A stretch of 64,000 bases of DNA, taken from the NCBI GenBank assembly GCA_964019695.1, contig OZ026524.1:64177066-64241065 (forward strand), written 5' to 3'. Positions 43,010 to 54,373 of this stretch are shown one piece after another. This DNA is from Loripinus fragilis. Lineage: Eukaryota; Mollusca; Bivalvia; Lucinida; Lucinidae. Numbering within the stretch: position 1 is the first letter of the stretch; every line of letters starts with the position of its first letter. The notes under the pieces were generated by a model. The model saw only the letters and a list, made by a program, of their open reading frames with translations. It ran no database searches and was not told the DNA's origin. The position numbers were made by a program, and so were the translations under genes.

Positions 43010-43755
43010 ACAGGCCCTTTTACTGGCATTTTTTTAAAATTTATTTTCGCTTTCAACATAATTCTAAGAAGAATTCTGGTATGGGATGTCTGCAGAAACC
43101 ATTAAACTAAATATACCATTCTGATTGGCTGATTCTGCCAGGTTTCCTATGTCTTAGACGTAGAGGTAGAACATGTCATATTTGACAGGTCTTAGACCTG
43201 GGAGTCATTAAAGACAAAGATTACTGTCTAATGGAGATCATTAAAGGATTAACTGATAAGGGACAGTTTCAGTATCTCACAAATTAATGGGGCCTCAAGA
43301 GGGGACTTACCTGTATGGAACACAATTTCATTCACTAAGATAAAGATAAATATTTTATCATTAAATACCTAATCCCTTTATGGGGCCACTTTATTGCCCC
43401 AGTCAGGAAGTCATAATCACCTCATTATGGCTGTTCTTTTGATCTGCCCAGTATGACCCCTGGAGAGAGTCATAATGAGTGGTACCAGTTTTATTGCTCA
43501 AATATTTGTCCCTTTATTAAACTAAGAAATAGCAGTGTTATTTACGCATGTTTTGAGAAACAGGTCTAAGACCGCTCGTGCATGTATCTCAGGACATACC
43601 AATAAATATGTGCGTTTCGTTTAATAATATATGTCGTGTTTAGCAGACTATGTTTTAAACCCTGAGTTTACGCAGTACACGTCTTTTTTGCTTTTAATCT
43701 ATTTTGGTTACAAAAACCACTTGTGAGCATTTTAAGCCTGAAAATATTACTGAGC

Positions 43756-43985
43756 AGGCCCCGAGGTTATAAAACTTTTTTAATGCTCAACTCAGCTGAG
43801 CACGAAATTTCAACTGCTCATAAAGACTAAAATACCGACAAATAAAGAAGTTTTTCAGGTGTTGTATTTATCATGCTGATATATATATGCTCAAATGCCA
43901 ACAATTGTTGGCATTTTAACATTTATGAGCAAGATAAATTTCGTGCTCAGCTGAGCCGAGTATAAAAAAGTTTTATAAACTCGCC
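43756..43985. mobile_element. Fold-back MITE, about 230 bp
   Basis: 'cgaggttataaaactttttt' plus 'gctgagcacgaaattt' is mirrored by 'aaatttcgtgctcagctgag' plus 'aaagttttataaactcg'. The core holds 'gccaacaattgttggc', itself a palindrome. A second copy lies in duplicate B at 46451-46675. Confidence 0.85.
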
Positions 43986-44376
43986 CCCCCCCCCCCCCCC
44001 CTTGACCAATCATAAAGCTACCAAGCCAGATTCAAGGTGGGCCTGCTTATAGTGGTATTTGTATCCTCCCTCCCCTCTAAAACACACACTCACACCCCCA
44101 CCCCCTCAAAAAAAAAAATAAAAGAAAAAAAAATAAAACGTTTTCTGAGTTGGACCCCCTCTGACAAAACTTTCTGGATCCGCGCATGAAGGTGTCTGCC
44201 CAGGAAATGCTACAATCGCAGACCACAAATCACAAACCAGCATATGGCACCGCCAGGAAGAGACACCTGACACCGATAGCCACAAGACAGGAACATTACA
44301 ATTTAAGTAAAACAACAGTATCAACAGCAAAAAGGTGGTCCAATTGCTCGTACGGTCTTCTGTGAAATACGTTGAT

Positions 44377-44720
44377 CAAGTGCGGATCCAGAGGGGGTGG
44401 GACAGGGGGTCCGGACCCCCCCCCCTGGAAAATCACAAGTTATATGGGTTTCTATAGGGAAATAAGCAATTGGACCCCCTCCTGGTAAATGTTGGACCCC
44501 CCTGGAACCTTGAAAAAAGGTGATATTCTTTGAAATTAACCATTTGACTTCTGTAAAATAAGCTGAGGACTAAAAAAAACGTTGTCAGAGCTTTTTTTGT
44601 CAGATTGACCTGGACCCCCCCCCCCTGACGAAAATTCCTGGATCCGCGCATGTTGATGGCTAATATAACGTTGTCAAGACCCCCACCCCACGACTGGATT
44701 TTCTGGATCCACTCATTATA
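44377..44720. mobile_element. GGATCC-family repeat cluster in copy A
   Basis: Several head-on fragments carry 'gtgcggatccagaggggg', 'ggaccccc' runs and 'ctggatccgcgcatg'. The equivalent in copy B is 47060-47420. Confidence 0.65.
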
Positions 44721-45074
44721 GAGATGAATATACATTTGTAATTTTGTTGCTTTATATAAACAGAGTTAAGAGCTAGTCGATACTTTAATTAGATATACTC
44801 GTAAAGATTACCCCAGTGATTTGTGGCCGCAATATGTGTTGTCTCATCAGGGTCTGTGCTGATTGACAAGATGAAATACAAATTATATAACATGCATTCA
44901 CATTGTGTTACTTGGAAGCTTAATCCACTGTGTGCGAAACCCTAGTAATAATATCAACACTACTCCCGCCAAATATGGAGTTATAGAGGCAATCAGTGCT
45001 TTTCCGCACACGGTTCGTACACGTTTTACCAAGCAATCACTGAAATTGAAAAAAGAGAGGCATTTTCAAAATTA

Positions 45075-45311
45075 AGCCGCGACATGACTTCCCACAATGT
45101 GGTATGTGCGACCAGCAAAGCCTCAGATCAGCCTGCACATACGCGCAGTCTGATCAGAGCCCTTTCTAGTCGCTTGGATATTAAATGACTGTTAAGCTAC
45201 TGACTGAACATCATTTGGAGTTTCTAAGCTTTAAAGGAGGCTGCACAGGCTCGTCCGAATCTACACTTGTTAAAATGCACATTGTTGGAAATCACATATC
45301 ACGGCTCATAT
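45075..45311. mobile_element. 'gccgcgacatg' MITE, copy in duplicate A
   Basis: TIRs 'agccgcgacatgacttccca' and mirrored 'ttggaaatcacatatcacgg'. The same element sits at 47793-48028 in copy B. Confidence 0.8.
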
Positions 45312-45930
45312 GTTCTAATCAAATGTGTGCATTTTGTTGTATACTGTAGCTACGCCTCTGTTACTACTTGAGGAGTGGCAGTAATATGGATACCAGAAGC
45401 TCGAATGTGAATGTACATGGAAGTACAGGACAGATTCACTTTTATTTGTGCATTTAAGCTTATATCATGTGCGGATCAAGACGGGGGGGGGGGCATGGGG
45501 CCCCCGGATCCCCCTGAAAATCGCATAAATATAGGGTTTCTTAGCAATACTTAGGATACCCTGAGAAATCACTAAGCTACCAAGCCAGCATTCCAACTTT
45601 GGCCATCTTTGGCCCTCCAGCGAAACACCAATTCAATTCAAGATCTCCTTTTCTCGCACTGAATAAGCCTATCTATCAGTACATGATTTTTGGGGAATAG
45701 ACATATCTGTTGAGATTACATTTTGTCATGTTTTATTTATAATGTGACACCTAAAGATTCATATTTTGTAGTATAACTAACGTATACATGTACCTGTGTA
45801 TTGTAAAATGTATTGTGGTTGTATATGTTGTATGATGTTGCTTCTGAAATAAAACAATTACAAAAAAGTGGTGTGTCGCTTGCGAGCTTATGATGGCCCG
45901 CTTATAGCGGTATTTGGATCCTCTCTTCTC

Positions 45931-45967
<37 letters not shown>

Positions 45968-46023
45968 GAAGAAGAAGAAGAAGAAGAATTATTATTATTA
46001 TTATTATTATTATTATCATTATT
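45931..46023. repeat. (AAT)n-(GAA)n-(ATT)n microsatellite between the duplicates
   Basis: Same compound structure as 42877-43009. It is the likely recombination point that produced the tandem duplication. Confidence 0.9.
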
Positions 46024-48653
46024 TACAGGCCCTTTTACTGGCATTTTTTTTTTAATTTATTTTCGCTTTCAATATTATTCTAAGAAGAATTATGGTATGG
46101 GATGTCTGCAGAAACCATTAAACTAAATATACCATTCTGATTGGCTGATTCTGCCAGGTTTCGTATGTCAGAACATGTCATATTTGACAGGTCTAAGACC
46201 TGGGAGTCATTAAACTAAGAAAAAGCAGTGTTATTTACGCATGTTTTGAGAAACAGGTCTAAGACCGCTCGTGCATGTATCTCAGGACATGCCAATAAAT
46301 ATGTGCGTTTCGTTTAATAATATATGTCGTGTTTAGCAGACTATGTTTTAAACCATGAGTTTACGCAGTACACGTTTTTTCGCTTTTAATCTATTTGGGT
46401 TACAAAAACCACTTGTGAGCATTTTAAGCCTGAAAATATTACTGAGCAGGCCCCGAGGTTATAAAACTTTTTTCATGCTCAACTCAGCTGCGCACGAAAT
46501 TTCAACTGCTCATAAAGACTAAAATACCAACAAATAAAGAAGTTTTTCAGGTGTTGTATTTAGCATGCTGATATATGTTCAAATGCCAACAATTGTTGGC
46601 ATTTTAACATTTATGAGCAAGATAAATTTCGTGCTCAGATGAGCCGAGTATAAAAAAGTTTTATAAACTCGCCCCCCCCCCCTTGAACAATCATAAAGCT
46701 ACCAAGCCAGATTCAAGGTGGGCCTGCTTATAGTGGTATTTGTATCCTCCATCCCCTCTAAAAACACACACTCACACCCCCACCCCCTCAAAAAAAAATA
46801 AAAGAAAAAAAAATGAAACGTTTTCTGAGTTGGACCCCCTCTGACAAAACTTTCTGGATCCGCGCATGAAGGTGTCTGCCCAGGAAATGCTACAATCGCA
46901 GACCACAAATTACAAACCAGCATATGGCACCGCCAGGAAGAGACACCTGACGCCGATAGCCACAAGACAGGAACATTACAATTTAAGTAAAACAACAGTA
47001 TCAACAGCAAAAAGGTGGTCCAATTGCTCGTACGGTCCTCTGTTAAATACGTTGATCAAGTGCGGATCCAGAGGGGGGGACAGGGGGTCCGGACCCCCCC
47101 CTGGAAAATCACAAGTTATATGGGTTTCTATAGGGAAATAAGCAATTGGACCCCCCCCCTGGAAAAAGTTGGACCCCCCCCCCCGGTAAATGTTGGACCC
47201 CCCTGGAACCTTGAAAAAAAGGTGATATTCTTTGAAATTAACCATTGACTTCTGTAAAATAAGCTGAGGACTAAAAAAAAAACGATGTCAGAGCTTTTTT
47301 TGTCAGATTGACCTGGACCCCCCCCCCTGACGAAAATTCCTGGATCCGCGCATGTTGATGGCTAATATAACGTTGTCAAGACCTCCACCCCACGACTGGA
47401 TTTTCTGGATCCGCCCATGCAAGACTTCAACTTCTAGAGATGAATATACATTTGTAATTTTGTTGCTTTATATAAACAGAGTTAAGAGCTAGTCGATACT
47501 TTTATTAGATATACTCGTATAGATTACCCTCAGTGATATGTGGCCGCAATATGTGTTGTCTCATCAGGGTCTGTGCTGATTGACAAGATGAAATACAAAT
47601 TATATAACATGCATTCACATTGTGTTACTTGGAAGCTTAATCCACTGTGTGCGAAACCCTAGTAATAATATCAACACTTCTCCCGCCAAATATGGAGTTA
47701 TAGAGGCAATCAGTGCTTTTCCGCACACGGTTCGTACACGTTTTACCAAGCAATCACTGAAATTGAAAAAAGAGAGGCATTTTCATAATTAAGCCGCGAC
47801 ATGACTTCCCACAATGTGGTATGTGCGACCAGCAAAGCCTCAGATCAGCCTGTACATACGCGCAGTCTGATCAGAGCCCTTTCTAGTCGCTTGGATATTA
47901 AATGACTGTTAAGCTACTGACTGAACATCATTTGGAGTTTCTAAGCTTTAAAGGAGGCTGCACAGGCTCGTCCGAATCTACACTTGTTAAAATGCACATT
48001 GTTGGAAATCACATATCACGGCTCATATGTTCTAATCAAATGTGTGCATTTTGTTGTATACTGTAGCTACGCCTCTGTTACTACTTGAGGAGTGGCAGTA
48101 ATATGGATACCAGAAGCTCGAATGTGAATGTACATGGAAGTACAGGACAGATTCACTTTTATTTGTGCATTTAAGCTTATATCATGTGCGGATCAAGACG
48201 GGGGGGGGGGCATGGGGCCCCCGGATCCCCCTGAAAATCGCATAAATATAGGGTTTCTTAGCAATACTTAGGATACCCTGAGAAATCACTAAGCTACCAA
48301 GCCAGCATTCCAACTTTGGCCATCTTTGGCCCTCCAGCGAAACACCAATTCAATTCAAGATCTCCTTTTCTCGCACTGAATTAGCCTATCTATCAGTACA
48401 TGATTTTTGGGGAGGAGACATATCTATTGAGAATACATTTTGTCATGTTTTATTTATAATGTGACACCTAAAGATTCATATTTTGTAGTATAACTAACGT
48501 ATACATGTACCTGTGTATTGTAAAATGTATTGTGATTGTATATGTTGTATGATGTTGTTTCTGAAATAAAACAATTACAAAAAAGTGGTGTGTCGCTGGC
48601 GAGCTTATGATGGCCCGCTTATAGCGGTATTTGGATCCTCTCTTCTCACTTAA

Positions 48654-48655
<2 letters not shown>
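46024..48655. repeat. Segmental tandem duplication, copy B
   Basis: It matches copy A from 'ttacaggcccttttactggc' through 'gtatttggatcctctcttct'. Small indels, mainly in homopolymers and the C/G runs, separate the two, plus the 300-bp segment missing here. It holds second copies of the fold-back MITE, the GGATCC repeats and the 'gccgcgacatg' MITE (47793-48028). Confidence 0.95.

Positions 48656-48695
<40 letters not shown>
48653..48695. repeat. (AAT)n microsatellite at the right edge
   Basis: A simple AAT array that occupies the same place as the compound arrays at the other two edges. Confidence 0.9.
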
Positions 48696-48697
<2 letters not shown>

Positions 48698-48749
48698 GGT
48701 GTCTGTGTTGGATCCCCTTCGACATAACTTTCTGGATCCGCGCATGTTA

Positions 48750-50150
48750 TATAATGTGACCCCCATATCTCAACATTCCAAATATGGATGTTATGTGGTA
48801 ACGTGGACTTTAAATCTCCAAATTGTGGAGATTCTGCATCCACAAATTTGGTAATTATCATGCCCTCTCCTGCATCAATTGTAGAGTCTTTGTATTCTTT
48901 AAATGCTGAACTTCTAAATTTTCACATATAGTTTCCACTTTTGAAACTTCAGGACTAACATCTCCCAAATCAATGTTTCCTTGTATACTTTATTTATTAA
49001 CAATCGATACGTTAAGTTTAAATATACTAGTCAAAAGTTCTAACCGGCCACGTGTGTTTTTACCGATTTTCGGAAAAGCTATAAGGACTATATCAATTTC
49101 ATCTGCATTCCAGAATAGGTCAGCCTATCAGTCATCGATAACAGAAAACGGCTAAGCAAATCTCCTTAAGTTGTATCTGGGAGGCTTTGCGGAATACACT
49201 TACCTTCAATATCAAAATTCACAAGAATTTGCACTGGATGGTGGGGTAATTTTTGACACTTTAGCCAATAGCAACGAGTTTCATGCAGATGGAGTGTTCA
49301 TTTCAGCACTTTAGTGTTCAATATGTGTTTGGCTTTTGAAATGAAAACGTTTTACTTGTGAAATGGGGTTATTTCAAAAAGTCATGACTCACAAATTGTG
49401 CCAAAATGCGAATTTTGAAAATGGGGGTACCACTATTCAATTTAGCATCTTGCGTGTACTGTTGAACATTTTGTCGATATCTTCACTGCCAAGGGTACAT
49501 GACACGTCTGTCAATTTCGAGATGCAAAAAGAGTAGTCATGTCAATTTACATTTTGAAGAAAATTAATAAAATGCAGGTGGCCGGTCAGAACTTTTGGCT
49601 AGTATATATACTTAAAAGCAAAAGTAGCTTTACACTTTTAACTACTGAATATATCTTTACTATATGTCTAATTGGTGGTGGAGGTCATCTTGGTACGCAC
49701 TGGTGGTACGAATGGCGGTATTGGTGGACTTACAGACGTATTAAAGGCCTGCGTGGTGATGTTACAAGTCGTTATGGTATTTTGTTGCCCTGAGAAGCGA
49801 AGTTGGTAGTCCTCGATGTGTATTGAAGCTCTAAATGGCGGTGGTGGTATGGATGCATACTAGATGACCATGATACTCTAAGCACACATGAGCGTACATT
49901 TATATATAGATCAAAGCGTTTTGGTCGGCGTATGCTTAAACAGAATACCCGCGAGACAGTGTTGGTCGTGTACATGTCTTGATTCCTGTAGGCGTTCTGA
50001 ATGTGGTTGGCATAAATGAGCCATTATTTGAGTAACCATGTCTTTTGGATTTGCAACCAATACTGATTTGCATGCTCAGCTACGCAGACTTGAAATTTAG
50101 GAATTGGCAATTATGAGCATTTAATATACTATCTAGACAACAAGAACAAG
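48750..50150. other. Non-coding stretch, no gene supported
   Basis: Short frames at 48973-49155 and 49539-49793 show no family pattern. A GGTGGT-rich patch occurs at 49670-49730. Confidence 0.4.
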
Positions 50151-50153
50151 AGC

Positions 50154-50789
50154 TAAAGCCTGTCTCACACAGAACACGGTTGGGCACACTGTTCCAATAC
50201 GTATACTCGGTTATACACGGGTTGATTGGCACCTGTATTGAGCATCAACCGTGTCTGGGAATGAGTTGGTACGATTTAGACTCGAATGTAGCACGAGTAT
50301 GTACGAACAAAGCACGGATATACTCGATCAAGGAAGGTTTGTCACGGTTTGCAGAACGATTTTCATACGATTGTTGTACGGTTCCAAGTACTGTCTAGTA
50401 CGGTCTATTACGGCCAAGTACGATTAAATACGACTTCTACTTGACTAACTGGACATTAACAGGGTTTACATACCGTCCCACTCCATACGATTTATACACG
50501 ATATTGACACGGTTGAGCTCACTCGTGGAGTGAACTTCATGTGCGGTCGTCTCGTACGATCTCACACGGTCTTTCACGGTCTTGCACGATGCTACTATAT
50601 ACGATTATACACGGACATGACACCCGTGTCAGTTTTTTAAAAGTTTAAAAAATCATACACGGCTTTCACGGATACACTCGAATGGCCCGAGTGTAACTAT
50701 GATAAGGCCACGGTTGATTCGGTTGTATGTACGGTTTACCGGGATGGCCAACCGTATAAGCCGTGTGTTCTGTGTGAGACAGGCTTTAC
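50154..50789. mobile_element. TIR element (636 bp) packed with 'acacggt/tacgat' motifs
   Basis: The left end 'taaagcctgtctcacacaga' plus 'acacgg' is mirrored at the right end ('ccgtgtgttctgtgtgagac' plus 'aggcttta'). The interior is a dense mix of 'acacggt', 'gtacgatt', 'tacacgg' and 'cacgg' words on both strands. Confidence 0.8.
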
Positions 50790-52187
50790 CAGACTTTTGC
50801 AGGCTAGAAATTCCTAATATAACCGAAAACTACATAAATTCTCACGTTTTCACATGTCGACATTGGGCATTTGCAATGCTTATTTAAATATACGTCACGT
50901 TGTTGGGAAGTTTTTTTGATTGGCCAGATATTTTTCTTATTGGGAGAGCTCGGAGCTAATTGGAACATGTCCGGAAAACTCGGTATGAAATTAGCTAGTG
51001 GAAAATGACCCCCCGCACATCTACGGCGCTGCCAGGACTGATCAGAGGTTAACCCCCGACACTTAAGCCCCGCTATGTCCCCGTTATACATGGCCCCTAA
51101 GGAGCTGGATATACAAAAGGCTGGTGCATAAAACGAGGTAAAGTCGTTGTTTTAACACAGACAAAGTGAGTAAACAGGTCCTCCCAGAAAAATCGCCAAT
51201 TTTTATAAAACCTAAAAGTCGGCAGGTCGGAAATGAATTATTGCCCAAATATGTGCATTTCAATTTAAATTAATGGACTAATGTTAGGTGGTGCTTTGAA
51301 AGAGTTTACTATCACTTCACAAATTTTGGGGTAAAATGCAAAAATCAATTTTTTGAAGAAAATAAGGGTTTTGAGGCATTTTTTCAAATTGAAGCACAGG
51401 TGATTTCAAACTTTGAACCCTGAATTTTTGGTTATCAACGATTTTTTTATGATTTTTTAAAAAAAGGCTTATTTTCCACATTTTCTGATATTTTCGAAAA
51501 TAATCGACTGCAAACTAATATCATTGTATGCGTTTTATTTTATGTAAACATGCAAGACCAAACTCAATTAAGCTTGAATAGCCCATTTTTTTTACAGTTA
51601 TTCTTTCAAGACTGGTGACCACTCCCGGTTTTATCATGAAATTTTAAAGGTTATTTAAATGGCATATGCCAAATATTAATAAAACAGTGAAGCCTATTCA
51701 TGATAAATAATCGCTGAAAATTTCAATGCCGTGCCACAGATAATAAAGCATACAGAGCAATGCAAAATTGATATGCAAATTGCATGGTTAAAGCTAAAAC
51801 TCTTGGATTAAGCTGCTGATAGTGGCTGCCTCATGTAAACGTAGAGGAGAAACGGAGAGTTAAATTGTCACAAAACTTTTGATTCTTTTTATCTTATATC
51901 TTAGCTCTTATTAACAGCTTCAAACTAATTAAAGTATAATCGGATAACATGTCTGAGGAATATTTCATATCACAGTAAAATGTGACTTTTTGAAACGAAG
52001 GTACCTTTACTCTGCCTTTGTCTGTGCAAGATCTATCAATCATTTTGAAATTGCATAATTTTCAGAGTCTCAAAAAAAGCCTTGAATTTTTTTTATAGAA
52101 TTAAGATTTTGCATGAGCGAAGGTACTTTCTGAACAGGTGCAAAAATGTGTAGGTGGCCGCTTATAACTTCGGTTCAGTATATATCA
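50790..52187. other. Non-coding stretch, no feature supported
   Basis: AT-rich. I see no gene, repeat boundary or hairpin of note. Confidence 0.4.
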
Positions 52188-52483
52188 ATGCGCGTACCAG
52201 ATGGGGTCCAACTCAGAAAACGCTTTTTTTAGTTGAAGAGGGGAGAGAGGATCCAAATACCACTCAAGATTTACGGGCCCTCATCGGCCCGCAAACGAAA
52301 CACCATTTAAATGGGTTTTCGCTGGCGAGCCGCTGATGGCCCAGCATAGAATGCTGGCTTGGTAGCTTCATGATTGTTCAAGGGATCTGGACCAGTATTG
52401 CTAAGAAACCCTATGTTTCTGTGATTTTTCTGGTGGGGGCCGGGACCCCATGCCCCCCCCCCCTCTGCATGGATCCACGCATG
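52188..52483. mobile_element. GGATCC-family MITE, near-complete copy
   Basis: Bounded by 'tgcgcgtaccagatgg' and 'ctgcatggatccacgcatg'. It contains 'gaggggagagaggatccaaa', 'cggccc...gggccc'-type mirrored words, 'gaatgctggcttggtagctt' and 'ctggaccagtattgctaaga'. Confidence 0.8.
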
Positions 52484-52703
52484 TTGTGTTTGGTCCTGGT
52501 CTACTGATATAGTTCTTTGTCTAGTTTTGCAATCATTTCGCTGAGGAAGAGAGAACTTGTTTCATTGCTTTAATTATTGTGTATTTCCTTTTGTCTGTGT
52601 GTCTTTGTCTGTGTCTCGCCCTGGCGATACAATGATTGGTCTGTGACCAGTTTTTTTCTCTCTGTGCTCTCGTGCTTGCTGTCGTACGTACTCGCGTGCG
52701 TTC

Positions 52704-52737
52704 ATGCACGCGCGCGCGCGCGCGCGTGTGTGTGTGA
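52704..52737. repeat. (CG)n(TG)n alternating purine-pyrimidine tract
   Basis: 'gcacgcgcgcgcgcgcgcgc' followed by 'gtgtgtgtgtg', a strong Z-DNA-type sequence. Confidence 0.9.
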
Positions 52738-52914
52738 AATATTTTTAGTGTTGGTCTGCCATCTGTTATTGTGGTATTTCCATGTCGTATAAATGGTTGC
52801 TTTGCTTAATATTAAATGCATGCTTTACAGTACAATGTTTTAAAGGTCGTCGTACGATCGTTTGTCTATTTTATTATGAACACGGGTGCTGACTAAGCTA
52901 TTAGCATGTACGTC

Positions 52915-53565
52915 TAAAGTGACTGTCACACCCTCCCGGATAGCACTAACGGACGCGTAACGGACAGTAAAATTCTCTGTCCAATCGTGTCCGTTTGCAT
53001 GCGTTTCTTGTCCGTTCCCCATGCAGTGAATGCGTTCCGTGTCCGGTGATATCCATTTTGTCCGGTCCTATCCGTTGGCAAGTTTTGGACATGTTCAAAA
53101 CTTCGAACGGACGCCACCGGATAAATATGTACGGTGGATGAACTTTACTCATGCGTTGATATGCGGTTTGTCTGGTTATTGTGCGATTTGTCCGGTTCTC
53201 ATGCGTTTGGCATCCTGTAGGTATCCTGTATGTATCCGTTGATGTCCGTTCGACCTGAGTTGTGAACGGTCAACTGCAGGACATGTAACAGAGTTTCCTA
53301 GACGAGTACCGTATGCGCATTCTGTGATCGCTCAACGAACGTTTTTTCCGTTTCTTATATGGTACATATTCGTTTTGTCCGTTGTACATCTGTTACACGT
53401 ACGTCAGTTGTCCGTTCTTTGTCCGTTACTTGTTCGGTACGTACGCGCTCCTTACGACTTCCGCGTCGACAATCACCGCCACAGAGACGACTCCATCAAC
53501 AGATAAACATTTTTTGCAAATTTTCTGTCCGTTCGGCGTCCGTTACCTTTAACCGCACCTTAATG
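52915..53565. mobile_element. Element packed with 'tccgtt/tccggt' motifs
   Basis: Dozens of 'gtccgtt', 'tccggt' and 'aacggac' words fill about 600 bp. 'gcactaacggacgcg' near the left edge is mirrored by 'cggcgtccgttacc' at the right edge. The plan matches the element at 50154-50789, but the motif is different. The short frames here are shadows of the motif. Confidence 0.6.
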
Positions 53566-53585
53566 AATTAAACGGATATAAGGCA

Positions 53586-53865
53586 ATCGCGGATCCAGAA
53601 GTTTTGTCAGAGGGGGTCCAACTTTGACTACTTTTTTTTAAGTTGATGAGAGGGGATCCAAATACCACTGTAAGCGGGACGTCATCGTCCCGCCAGCGAA
53701 ATGCCTTATAATGGCGTTTCGCTGGCGTGTTAATGATGGCATAACATTGAATGCTGGCTTGGTAGCTTTGTGATTTTCTAGGGATTCCGGACCAGTATTG
53801 CTAAGAACCCCTATATTTTGTGATTTTTCAGGGCGGGAGGGGGGATCCCCTGTCCCCCTATCGAT
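53586..53865. mobile_element. GGATCC-family MITE copy
   Basis: It begins 'atcgcggatccagaagtttt' and contains 'gagaggggatccaaataccac', 'gcgaaatgcc...ggcgtttcgc' and 'gaatgctggcttggtagctt'. The right end is diverged ('ccctatcgatc'). Confidence 0.75.
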
Positions 53866-54289
53866 CAGTCGAATACTCACTGCATTTTGGATTTAACCCA
53901 TTTTAGCAGAATGGAATTTCTCACTCCTATCAAGGGGACCATAGTCCATTTCCATTCTTCGTTTAGTTTAGTTGGTCTTTTTCATTTTGATTCGGAAGAA
54001 TAAACTGTAAGCAAACAGTGGAGACCCTGATCAGATGCCGCGGTCTGCGGCGTCTTATGTGTGTCTGCACAGTTTACCTATGTCCCACAAATGTTGCTAG
54101 GTTCACTGTTAGCATTACTTTTACATTGCAAGTCGGTTGTGGTTGACAATAGCTTATGTCCTTTTACTGTCACTCCTCTAAGAGTATAGAATCTAACCAA
54201 TAGAACAAGGTCCTCTTCGATGAGGCTGTTAGCACCTTGACCAAACTATACGTTGAACTGACATTTCATGCGTCACAGAGGCCTTAGCC

Positions 54290-54297
54290 TTTATAAG
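54290..54297 (+). promoter_or_regulatory. TATA-like box of the Rho-family gene
   Basis: 'tttataag' lies about 84 bases upstream of the preferred ATG (54374). Transcription would start near 54320, leaving a 5' UTR of about 50 bases. It also argues against the upstream ATG at 54326, which has a poor Kozak context (t at -3). Confidence 0.5.
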
Positions 54298-54373
54298 CAG
54301 AGATTTTCCAGAGAGGCATGCAAAGTTGAATGTATTCTTTGGAGACATCAGTTCCAGTAAATTAGCTACAAAA

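Larger units (their letters stand above)
43010..45930. repeat. Segmental tandem duplication, copy A
   Basis: About 2.9 kb, nearly identical to 46024-48655. It contains a fold-back MITE (43756-43985), GGATCC MITE copies, a 'gccgcgacatg' MITE (45075-45311) and an 18-C run at 43984-44001. It has about 300 bp (43218-43517) that copy B lacks, flanked by 'attaaa'. Confidence 0.95.

Noticed and set aside
52915..53565. Cluster of overlapping 60-70 codon frames on both strands
   Set aside because: Caused by dense repetition of 'tccgtt' words, which removes stop codons. No protein pattern.
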